DNA of 33,150 nucleotides. It comes from Dysgonamonadaceae bacterium. Lineage in GTDB: Bacteria > Bacteroidota > Bacteroidia > Bacteroidales > Azobacteroidaceae. A program made the position numbers and the translations under genes. How positions within the stretch are numbered: the stretch's first letter is position 1; every line of letters starts with the position of its first letter. The notes under the pieces were generated by a model. The model was not told the origin of the DNA and searched no databases. It saw nothing but the letters and a program-made list of their open reading frames with translations. The DNA is taken from the NCBI GenBank assembly GCA_031259075.1, contig JAIRLY010000147.1:1-33150 (forward strand), read 5' to 3'. Below, piece by piece: positions 1-7,681 of the stretch.

Positions 1-2
1 TT

Positions 3-1169
3 GCAATCCCGCTTACGATAACTACAGTGGAGCGGAATTTGGAAGATTTCACGTATTATTTTACCGAGGGGGCTAATTCGGCATTTTTTGTTGAACAAAC
101 GGAAGAAGCAAGCCCTGCCATCAATACCCTTACGTGGAACATTTGGTTTGCACCGCCATTGGAATTACATGGACCTACGGCATACTATGATACGCTTGTG
201 GTCAGTCATAAAACTTTTCCCGACCTGATTTACAGAATTCCAACTCAGGGTATCGCCATACCTATTTTGGCAGATCCTTCGCCTGTGTTTTTTGGGAAAG
301 TAGATGTAAATACTATAAAAACGTTATCGGTAACAATTAAAACAGGTGAAGCCATTGATGCTTTCTCGATTGAGAGTGATTCTTTGGATTATTTCTCTGT
401 TCAGGCAGGTGAGCCATGGGATCCTGAGGAAGGCGGCGAACTCCTGGTGACTTTTGCACCTGAATCGACAGGGTCGTTCGCTGCGCTTCTGGTAGTGGCC
501 GGAGAAGCGGGCGATACGCTTCGTGTCATTTTGGAGGGCAAAGGATGGGACCTGCCGGTAATTTCATCCGATACGGATTCATATGATTTTGGCGAGGTGT
601 CTGTAGGGGAACGGGTGGTCAGCGATCCGATTTTGGTTGTTTTAACTAACCCTGTGAGTCATTTGACGGACCCTGGCGCTTTCTTTTTCGCAGATCCGGA
701 CGATATTTTTAGACTGGAAACATTGCAATTGGCTCCTTATACAAACATTGACAGTGTCTATATTACCATTTCTTTTACTCCAGTAAACGCGATAGAGTAT
801 CCTAATACACTTATCGTTCAAGCCGAGGAAGCAGAGAACTTTAAGATTGAATTGTTCGGAACAGGCACAAACGGACCCCTACCACCCGTACCGCCTACGC
901 CGGCTGCATCTCCGCAGCAGGCTACCGCTATTTCCGGCCCGGAAACTGCGGCTCCGGCTCTGTCGGTCAAAGACGGCGATATTATTGTTTCCCGTGCGCC
1001 TGCCGGTAGCTCCATACAGGTGTATAACCTGCAAGGGAAAGCGCTGAAAACGCAAACGGTAAGTTCCGGTACGGAAATCCTGAATACGGCTTCCTTTCCA
1101 CGAAGCGTCTATATTGTATTGGTAAATGACCGGAAAGAGGTTATTCTCAGACAGAAAGTAATATTATAA
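3..1169 (+). CDS. 5'-truncated secreted/surface protein with choice-of-anchor-D (Ig-like) repeats and a T9SS type A C-terminal sorting domain
   Basis: The frame is open from the window edge (no stop in codons 3-26), so the GTG at 27 is probably not the true start. Ig-like repeat 'SYDFGEVSVGERVVSDPILVVL...ITISFTPVNAIEYPNTLIVQAEEAENFKIELFGTG'. C-terminus 'IQVYNLQGKALKTQTVSSGTEILNTASFPRSVYIVLVNDRKEVILRQKVIL' resembles a T9SS CTD. Confidence 0.8.
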   Translation, partial: AIPLTITTVERNLEDFTYYFTEGANSAFFVEQTEEASPAINTLTWNIWFAPPLELHGPTAYYDTLVVSHKTFPDLIYRIPTQGIAIPILADPSPVFFGKVDVNTIKTLSVTIKTGEAIDAFSIESDSLDYFSVQAGEPWDPEEGGELLVTFAPESTGSFAALLVVAGEAGDTLRVILEGKGWDLPVISSDTDSYDFGEVSVGERVVSDPILVVLTNPVSHLTDPGAFFFADPDDIFRLETLQLAPYTNIDSVYITISFTPVNAIEYPNTLIVQAEEAENFKIELFGTGTNGPLPPVPPTPAASPQQATAISGPETAAPALSVKDGDIIVSRAPAGSSIQVYNLQGKALKTQTVSSGTEILNTASFPRSVYIVLVNDRKEVILRQKVIL

Positions 1170-1180
1170 TTTATGAACCG

Positions 1181-1331
1181 GAGAGGCTGTTTCAGGATAG
1201 AATTCTTTAAAAACTTCAGGAAATTTGAAGACTTTAAGGTCTTAAAAGATTTTAATTACTTTAAGAACTCACTGAACTTAATAGATTTAAATTCTCCGAA
1301 AAAGATTCTGCGTGAAGCAGCCTCTTTTTTA
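1181..1331 (+). terminator. Large intergenic inverted repeat followed by a T-run (putative terminator of the upstream gene)
   Basis: AGAGGCTGTTTCA (1182-1194) pairs with TGAAGCAGCCTCT (1313-1325), 13 bp with one G-T pair, directly followed by TTTTT. Confidence 0.5.
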
Positions 1332-1342
1332 TTAATAAAAAA

Positions 1343-4300
1343 ATGAGAAAAAAAATACAACTCTTTTTAATACTGGCTCTCTTGTTATGCGCACCGGCGG
1401 TAAGTTTCGCTAAAACGGTTTGGGTAACCAACGCCGACGCTACAGGAACGGGGTCTTTAGCAGGGGTAATTACCGCGTCTACTACGGTAAACGACGATAC
1501 CATTAAGTTTGATACGTCAACCTGGGGCGACAACCGCACAATTACCGTTTCCGCTTCGATTGCATTAACTAAAAGCCTTGTCATTGACGGGGAAGAGAAC
1601 AATATCATATTATCGGGAAATAACAGCGTGGGGATATTTAGTTCCGGTACCAGTAATCGTATAATTTCTATTTCCAACCTGACTTTCCGGGATGGAAATA
1701 GAGCAAGCGGTGGCGCTATATCGTTTACTGGCAGTGGTAACTATACGTTTACCAATGTACGCTTTCTAAACAACAATGCAACAACCAGGGGCGGTGCAAT
1801 AAGTAGTACGGGCACATTAACTGTTAATAACTGCTATTTTTCAGGGAATAAGTCTACGGGCAGTTATGGCGGCGGCGCTATTAGCACCTCTGCCGGCACT
1901 ATAATCGTCTCCAATTCAATATTTGAAAACAATTCGGCGACCACTCGCGGCGGAGCGATTTCGGGCCTCAATATTACTGTAACCGGTTCCGTATTTAAAA
2001 ACAATACAGCAACAACGTATGGCGGTGCTATCGCCATGACGAGTACGAGTGGCATTGTTCTGAAAGCAAAGCTTCTTGCCAATACGTTTATCGGAAACAG
2101 CAGCACGAATGCAACCAATGGCGGCGGCGTTTTTGGTACAAACTCTACAGAAGGCAACGTCCTGCTTGCTGCCAATATTTTCCAGAACAATACCTCCGCC
2201 TCCGGCGCGGCTTACAATGAATTTTACCGTGCAGACGAGGCTTTTGCAATCACTTCGGCAGGTTATAACGTATTCAAAGGCGCGGCTGTTCCCGCCGATA
2301 CCTGGACAAGCGCCGCGACCGACGCTTTCGATGTGAACGAAATTGTAGACATCGCCAGCTATCATGTCTATCCTGCTTCGGTAGCAGCCAATATTATTCC
2401 GGCAAATGTGGCTACGCCGCTTATTGAAGACCTGCCGTGGCCGGCAACCGATGTCTACGGCAACCCGACCGCTTACGGCACGGCTACCCAACATGCAGGA
2501 GCGGACCAGACTGTGACGGCGCTGCAAGGCATTATTGCCGAGCAGCCGGAGGTTTATCAAAATGAAGTGGAAAAAAACATCGGCGTATCCCTGGTCGGCA
2601 CACCTGCGCTTTCTTTTGAGGATATCGGCTTTGTTCTTCCGTCGGGACTGGCGTTTACGGAAGCTTCTGCTGCGCTGAAAGAAGGCTCGATCTTTTCTCT
2701 TTCAAACGTTGCTGTCGGCAATAGCGACAACGGCACAGATACCCGCCTGCAACTGACGGTCAACTTTGCGCCTGCAGCCGAACAGGAATATACCGACACG
2801 CTGACCATCAGTGCAGCCGGGGCTTACGATTTTGTGATTCCCCTGCGCGGCACGGGTATTTCGTGGACAGTCGCTCCGGTCGAATTGCAAAGTTTCGGCG
2901 ACATATATGCAGGGTATAGCTCCGAAGCACAAACGCTTACTGTTACCGGTTCAAACGCTTCCGGCGCGTTTTCCTATTCGTTGAAAAGCGGTCAAACCGC
3001 CGTATTCCCCGTTACGGAAACGGAAGCTTACAGCGCCGAAACAGGCGGTAATCTCTCTGTCCGATTTGCACCACAAACCGCAATATTTTACCGGGATACG
3101 CTCGTTATCAGCAGCGCGGGCAGCGCACGCACTTACGAAAGAGCGCTGGAGGGCAATGGATTGCCGCGATCGGTTGTCACTTCCGACCCTGCCTCAATTG
3201 ATTTTGGGCGGGTAGTTATCGGGATGTCGAAGAACGAAACCGTAACCGTTACGTTGGCCGATCCGGTTGAGCCGCTTACGGCGTCTGATTTTTCGCTGGC
3301 TACCGGAAAATTCGCTATCGTATCGGTTGAGACGGTCAGCACAGCTTCTTCCACGACAGCCGATGCAGTGGAAGTGACGCTTTCCTTTACGCCCCAGGCA
3401 GTGCAGGAATATTTGGATACGCTGATTGTCCGCGCCGCGTATGCGGAAGAATACTGCATCCCGTTGAGCGGCGTCGGCTTCAAGCCTGTTGTTACTTCCG
3501 ATCCGGCTTCGCTTGATTTCGGATGGGTCGTTACCGGTGCGTCGAAGAGCGCAACCGTAACCGTCACTCTGACCGATCCGGTTGAACCGCTGACGGAGTC
3601 TGCCTTTTCGCTGGCTGTAGCCGCAGAAGGGATTTTTGAAGTATCGGTTGCAGCGGTTAGCGAAGCGCCTGCTGCGGAAGCCGATGTAGTGGAAGCGACC
3701 ATTGTTTTCTACCCGCAGGCAGACGTCGACTACCTGGATACGCTGGTCGTCCGGGCCGGTTATGCCGACGAATACCGTATCCCGCTGAGCGGAACGGGTG
3801 ATGTTTCAGGATGGAGCGACAACCCGCTGAGAAACGACCGGATTACGTTCGGAAGGCCGGTCTACTACGAATTTGAAACATTCAAAGACGGATCGGCGCG
3901 GTTTGTATTTCTTTCGTCACCCAACAACAACCGGGGCACTTCGCTGCAAACGGTGGACAACGAGGGCGTCAAACTCTTCCCCGATACGGGAAAACTGATC
4001 ACACGGGAAAGAACCTGGTCGACGGTTTGGGTCAACGACCTGCTGTTTGTAGACAATGAAGGCAATTCGATTATCGCTGCTTCCGATCTTCGGCGTACTG
4101 ACGGGAGCGACGAAAGTTATACCTTGTACAAAGTCTCTCCAACCGGGGAATCCCTCTGGAACGAAAACGGTATCGACCTGAACCGGGGAACGGTCTACGG
4201 ACTTATCGCCAAACTGGGTGCCATCCAGTTGGAAGACAGTAGCTACGTCTTTACCTGGATGAGTCAAAATGGGAGCGATCGCAACATCATAGAATTGCAA

Positions 4301-5746
4301 CGCCTCTCCAAAAACGGGGAATTTCTGTGGGAAAACAACGTGGTCTTGCAGGAAGGCGGTGTTGCATACGATAATCCCCGCCTGGTCAATGCCGGGAACA
4401 ATCAGTTTACCCTGGTCTATACCCGTGCAAATGCGATCCGGGCAAGAAAATTCGACAGCGCGGGCGCTTCCCTCTGGACGGAAGACGCGAACATCTACAG
4501 TGGCGCCGATTTTCCGACTTATGCAGCCCTGAATACGATTATCAACGTTGCGGCGGGTCCCGAAGGCAGCGTTTTTGTCGGCTGGTATGACTTCCGTATC
4601 AGCGGACTCAAGGAAACGCCCTATATTGCCCACGTGAAAGCGGACGGCTCGCTGGGTTTCCTCGGCGGCGCCAACGGGGAGAGACTCTCCTATTCCGAGA
4701 AACGGGTCTTTTCTCCGAAAATCGTGTATGACGCGAAAACCAACAGCGTCTATGCTGCTTTCAGGGAAACCAACGACAAGGAGACCGACCTGTGGCTCGT
4801 GATACAGAAAATAGCGCTGGACGGCGACTTGTCCTGGGGAACGGACGGGATACGGATTGACAGCATTTTGGCTACCGGTGCGACACTGCCGTCCTACGCA
4901 GTTCAGCCGGGCGGCGAAGGCCGGTTTGCCGTATTCTACCTGATTTCCGGAGGTCAGAAAAAAGGAGTGGGCCGCGTGGCGCTGATAGACGGCGAAACAG
5001 GCGGTTATGTTTGGGAAAACGAAAAAGTAGGATTTTCTACCGTCGAGGGTCTGAAATCCAATTTGCAAACCGGCCCGCCGGCCGAAAACCGGTCGTGGGT
5101 TGTTTCCTGGGAAGAGTCGCGGGGAAACGAGGCGGCATCCGATCCGTCGATTTACGTGCAACGCATCAATTTCGACGGATCGCTGGGTAAACGAATGGTC
5201 CCGCCTTGCGCAGTTCCGTTCGGTTTGGAAGCCTCCGGCATAACATCCGCTTCGGCCATCCTCAGTTGGGACGCCGCCGACGCTAATGTTAGCTGGGATT
5301 TGCGCTACGGCATCGAAACGAATGTTCTTGAAGATGTTGTCTACACTTTTGTTGACGGCCTGACGGAAAAGAGCTACCTGCTTCAGAATTTGGAACCGGA
5401 AACGGCTTACGTCTGGGGAGTAAGAGCTTCCTGTGAGGAAGGCGATCCGAGTGATTATGTTGCCGGCGACGCTTTCAGTACGCTCACTACAGGTATCGGC
5501 ACGGTAAAAGGCGCTGCATGGAGTGTCTTTGCTTCGGGAAAGATAATCAACATCTTGAATCCGAGCAGGACAGGCATCGACCGCATCCGCCTGTACGACC
5601 TGAACGGCGCACTGTTGAAAGATTATCGCGTTCAAACGAACGAAAATGTCCTGATAACTGCACGGCCCGACTGGGGAACGCTTGTCGTGAGGGTAGAAGG
5701 AAATGGGACGCCGGTTACGTCCAAAGTGATAATTAAGAGAATGTAA
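1343..5746 (+). CDS. Large secreted protein: Pmp-like/right-handed beta-helix repeats, choice-of-anchor-D Ig-like repeats, Fn3-like domain, T9SS sorting domain
   Basis: Signal peptide 'MRKKIQLFLILALLLCAPAVSFA'. Repeated 'F.NN.AT.RGGAIS' motifs. Tandem repeats 'VVTSDPASIDFGRVVIG...' and 'VVTSDPASLDFGWVVTG...'. Fn3-like 'PFGLEASGITSASAILSWDAADANVSWDLRYG...'. C-terminal 'IRLYDLNGALLKDYRVQTNENVLI...VIIKRM'. Confidence 0.88.
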   Translation: MRKKIQLFLILALLLCAPAVSFAKTVWVTNADATGTGSLAGVITASTTVNDDTIKFDTSTWGDNRTITVSASIALTKSLVIDGEENNIILSGNNSVGIFSSGTSNRIISISNLTFRDGNRASGGAISFTGSGNYTFTNVRFLNNNATTRGGAISSTGTLTVNNCYFSGNKSTGSYGGGAISTSAGTIIVSNSIFENNSATTRGGAISGLNITVTGSVFKNNTATTYGGAIAMTSTSGIVLKAKLLANTFIGNSSTNATNGGGVFGTNSTEGNVLLAANIFQNNTSASGAAYNEFYRADEAFAITSAGYNVFKGAAVPADTWTSAATDAFDVNEIVDIASYHVYPASVAANIIPANVATPLIEDLPWPATDVYGNPTAYGTATQHAGADQTVTALQGIIAEQPEVYQNEVEKNIGVSLVGTPALSFEDIGFVLPSGLAFTEASAALKEGSIFSLSNVAVGNSDNGTDTRLQLTVNFAPAAEQEYTDTLTISAAGAYDFVIPLRGTGISWTVAPVELQSFGDIYAGYSSEAQTLTVTGSNASGAFSYSLKSGQTAVFPVTETEAYSAETGGNLSVRFAPQTAIFYRDTLVISSAGSARTYERALEGNGLPRSVVTSDPASIDFGRVVIGMSKNETVTVTLADPVEPLTASDFSLATGKFAIVSVETVSTASSTTADAVEVTLSFTPQAVQEYLDTLIVRAAYAEEYCIPLSGVGFKPVVTSDPASLDFGWVVTGASKSATVTVTLTDPVEPLTESAFSLAVAAEGIFEVSVAAVSEAPAAEADVVEATIVFYPQADVDYLDTLVVRAGYADEYRIPLSGTGDVSGWSDNPLRNDRITFGRPVYYEFETFKDGSARFVFLSSPNNNRGTSLQTVDNEGVKLFPDTGKLITRERTWSTVWVNDLLFVDNEGNSIIAASDLRRTDGSDESYTLYKVSPTGESLWNENGIDLNRGTVYGLIAKLGAIQLEDSSYVFTWMSQNGSDRNIIELQRLSKNGEFLWENNVVLQEGGVAYDNPRLVNAGNNQFTLVYTRANAIRARKFDSAGASLWTEDANIYSGADFPTYAALNTIINVAAGPEGSVFVGWYDFRISGLKETPYIAHVKADGSLGFLGGANGERLSYSEKRVFSPKIVYDAKTNSVYAAFRETNDKETDLWLVIQKIALDGDLSWGTDGIRIDSILATGATLPSYAVQPGGEGRFAVFYLISGGQKKGVGRVALIDGETGGYVWENEKVGFSTVEGLKSNLQTGPPAENRSWVVSWEESRGNEAASDPSIYVQRINFDGSLGKRMVPPCAVPFGLEASGITSASAILSWDAADANVSWDLRYGIETNVLEDVVYTFVDGLTEKSYLLQNLEPETAYVWGVRASCEEGDPSDYVAGDAFSTLTTGIGTVKGAAWSVFASGKIINILNPSRTGIDRIRLYDLNGALLKDYRVQTNENVLITARPDWGTLVVRVEGNGTPVTSKVIIKRM
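3166..3800 (+). repeat. Two tandem ~100-aa Ig-like (choice-of-anchor-D) repeats within the large protein
   Basis: The segments starting 'gttgtcacttccgaccctgcctcaattgatttt' (about 3174) and 'gttgttacttccgatccggcttcgcttgatttc' (about 3489) match at DNA and protein level. Confidence 0.8.
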
Positions 5747-5805
5747 AATGTAAAACGGGGGGCGGAGACTGACATTTTCTTCGCTCCCATTTTGTATTTT
5801 GCATT
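5740..5805 (+). terminator. Long imperfect hairpin at the stop codon of the 1343-5746 gene
   Basis: AATGTAAAATGTAAAACGGGGG (from 5740) pairs with CTCCCATTTTGTATTTTGCATT (ending 5805). Most departures from Watson-Crick are G-T pairs. Confidence 0.5.
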
Positions 5806-5821
5806 TTCGGAGAATATGCAG

Positions 5822-5860
5822 TTTTCATAACCGCAGGTTGATGACCTGTGGTTATGAAAA
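5822..5860. repeat. Strong palindrome: 17-nt arms, 5-nt loop
   Basis: TTTTCATAACCGCAGGT-TGATG-ACCTGTGGTTATGAAAA. The arms are complementary with a single G-T pair. Confidence 0.85.
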
Positions 5861-5880
5861 TTACTTCCTTGCCGATGGAT

Positions 5881-6063
5881 TATATCCTTGAATACTAATC
5901 CTGTTCTCCCGTCCAAAACTTTGCGGGTATGCGATACGCTAATTTGCTGTATTTTCTCTTTTGGGTGCTTATGCAGCTTGTCTAAATATCTGTAAATTTT
6001 ATGCAATTCGACATCCTCGTCAAAGTAAGATTTCAAGTAATCCACCGTCCCCACCTTACTCGC
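5881..6063 (-). pseudogene. Internal fragment of an IS1634-like (IS4 superfamily) transposase
   Basis: Minus-strand translation 'ASKVGTVDYLKSYFDEDVELHKIYRYLDKLHKHPKEKIQQISVSHTRKVLDGRTGLVFKDI' resembles IS1634-like transposases (…TVDYL..YF.EDV..HKIYR.LDKL....E.IQ.IS..HT...L.G..GLVFYDVTTLYFE). It lacks the rest of the N-terminus and the catalytic core. Confidence 0.7.
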
Positions 6064-6123
6064 GGGTGGAGAAAAGGTAATAGCGTTTTGCCGTTTAACA
6101 CTTCATTCTCAAATGAAATACAG

Positions 6124-7566
6124 TTATTTATAATAATTGTTATTCGGCGGCGAAGCCAACAATTCTTTTACGGGATTTACCAGATAAATTCTCTTGCTTG
6201 CTCGTGTGAATGCCGTATAGAGCCACCGGTAAAAGTCTGTTCCCAAATATTCTTTCGGCACGTATGCCAAATCCAGAAACACATTTTTCCATTGTCCGCC
6301 TTGCGCTTTATGACAGGTAACTGCATAGGCATATTTTATCTGAATGGCATTATAAAAAGGATTTTCCTTTATTTTTTGCATTCTTTCTTTTTGGGTTGTT
6401 AAATGTGCATAATCTTCCCCTGTATTGTAAAACAACTTGTCGCTTAATTCTTTTGGTAAAGCCGCCGAATTGGTGTGAAGTGATTCCAAAAGAATTTTCA
6501 CATCCATTTCGACATCATAATCCGGAAAATAAACGGTAAGGTCGCAAAAATGAAAATCGTATAATTCTTGTGTTTTACGGATTCGTTTTACTTCCATAAT
6601 ATCGCCGTTAGCAATAAAATCCATTTCTTTCGTATTTTTCACCCAATAATAATTATTTTTGGCAACTATGAGTAAATCGCCGGTCGAAAGTTCCTCTTCC
6701 CGCCAAAGAATGCGGTTTCGGATACCGGTATTGAAAATATTCGTTCTTTTATTGGAACGGGAAATGACGATTGTTTCTTCCAATCCATCTTGTGTATAAG
6801 CATCTTCAATCGCTTCTATTAATTCGTCGCCTTGTATAACTTTCACATCCGGATATTTTTGAGTCTGTATTTGAGGAAAAACGAATACATTTCCATCGTC
6901 GATAGCATTTCTTAAAAGCGTTACATTCATTAAAATACCGGACATTTCTGCTTGACGAACGACTTGGGTCAATGTGATTTGCCGGACGTCTAAATTGTAT
7001 CCGCTCAAAACGGATGAGTCTAAAGCGGGACTTTCGGGCCGGGAAACCGGCGGTAATTGAGCGGAATCGCCCAATAAAATCAGCCGGCAACCGTCTCCGC
7101 TGTACACATAACGAATTAAATCGTCCAGTAACCGGCCGCTTCCAAAGCTAAACGAATCCAATCCGTCGTTGGAAATCATCGAAGCTTCATCTACGATAAA
7201 TAAAGTCTGTTTGTGCAGATTATCCGCTTGAACAAATCCGTCCGGTTCGTTCGAAAACGTTTTTTGACGATAAATCTTTTTATGAATAGTGTACGCATTT
7301 TGACCGGCGTAAGCGGCGAAAACTTTAGCGGCCCGACCGGTTGGAGCTAATAAAACCGATTTTTGTTGAAGTTCGTTCATCGTTTTTACCAAAGCTCCCA
7401 CTAAAGACGATTTTCCGGTTCCGGCATATCCTTTCAGTAAAAACAGCGATTCGGCGTTCCGGTCAAATAAAAAATCGCTTAACTGCTCTAAAGCCAAATT
7501 CTGTTCGTCCGTAGGAGTGAAAGGGAATTTCTTCTTAATTTGTTCTAAAAAGAATTTATTTATCAT
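6124..7566 (-). CDS. RecD-like ATP-dependent DNA helicase (AAA_30 / UvrD_C_2 type)
   Basis: Walker A 'GYAGTGKSSLV', 'LFIVDEASMIS', 'LILLGDSAQLPPVS', and C-terminal 'YAYAVTCHKAQGGQWKNVFLDL...RWLYTAFTRASKRIYLV'. Confidence 0.92.
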   Translation of the reverse strand: MINKFFLEQIKKKFPFTPTDEQNLALEQLSDFLFDRNAESLFLLKGYAGTGKSSLVGALVKTMNELQQKSVLLAPTGRAAKVFAAYAGQNAYTIHKKIYRQKTFSNEPDGFVQADNLHKQTLFIVDEASMISNDGLDSFSFGSGRLLDDLIRYVYSGDGCRLILLGDSAQLPPVSRPESPALDSSVLSGYNLDVRQITLTQVVRQAEMSGILMNVTLLRNAIDDGNVFVFPQIQTQKYPDVKVIQGDELIEAIEDAYTQDGLEETIVISRSNKRTNIFNTGIRNRILWREEELSTGDLLIVAKNNYYWVKNTKEMDFIANGDIMEVKRIRKTQELYDFHFCDLTVYFPDYDVEMDVKILLESLHTNSAALPKELSDKLFYNTGEDYAHLTTQKERMQKIKENPFYNAIQIKYAYAVTCHKAQGGQWKNVFLDLAYVPKEYLGTDFYRWLYTAFTRASKRIYLVNPVKELLASPPNNNYYK

Positions 7567-7568
7567 CG

Positions 7569-7576
7569 CAAAGTTA
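7569..7576 (-). promoter_or_regulatory. Putative -7 box (TAACTTTG) for the helicase gene
   Basis: CAAAGTTA on + reads TAACTTTG on the minus strand, matching Bacteroidetes TAnnTTTG. It lies 2 nt upstream of the annotated ATG. Confidence 0.4.
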
Positions 7577-7640
7577 TCAAAAGAGTACGTAAAGGTAGCT
7601 CTTTTTTTATTTATTTGTATGTAATTGGAAAATTTAATGC

Positions 7641-7648
7641 TATCTTTG
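7641..7648 (+). promoter_or_regulatory. Putative -7 box (TATCTTTG) for the HTCS gene
   Basis: Matches TAnnTTTG. A TTTG at 7614-7617 could be the -33 element (23-nt spacer, slightly long). Confidence 0.5.
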
Positions 7649-7681
7649 TCTACAGAAATAGCCCTTAAAAATCTAAATCAC

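Noticed and set aside
1916-2560. 214-aa minus-strand ORF (and 1864-2190 minus)
   Set aside because: Antisense to the Pmp-like repeats; its repetitive composition mirrors the sense repeats. No independent support.
3917-5635. 572-aa ORF on the minus strand opposite the large surface protein
   Set aside because: No signal peptide or recognisable domain. It is fully antisense to a well-supported CDS in GC-rich sequence where stop-free antisense frames are expected.
6001-6402. 133-aa plus-strand ORF
   Set aside because: Antisense to the transposase remnant and the helicase C-terminus; no domain signal.
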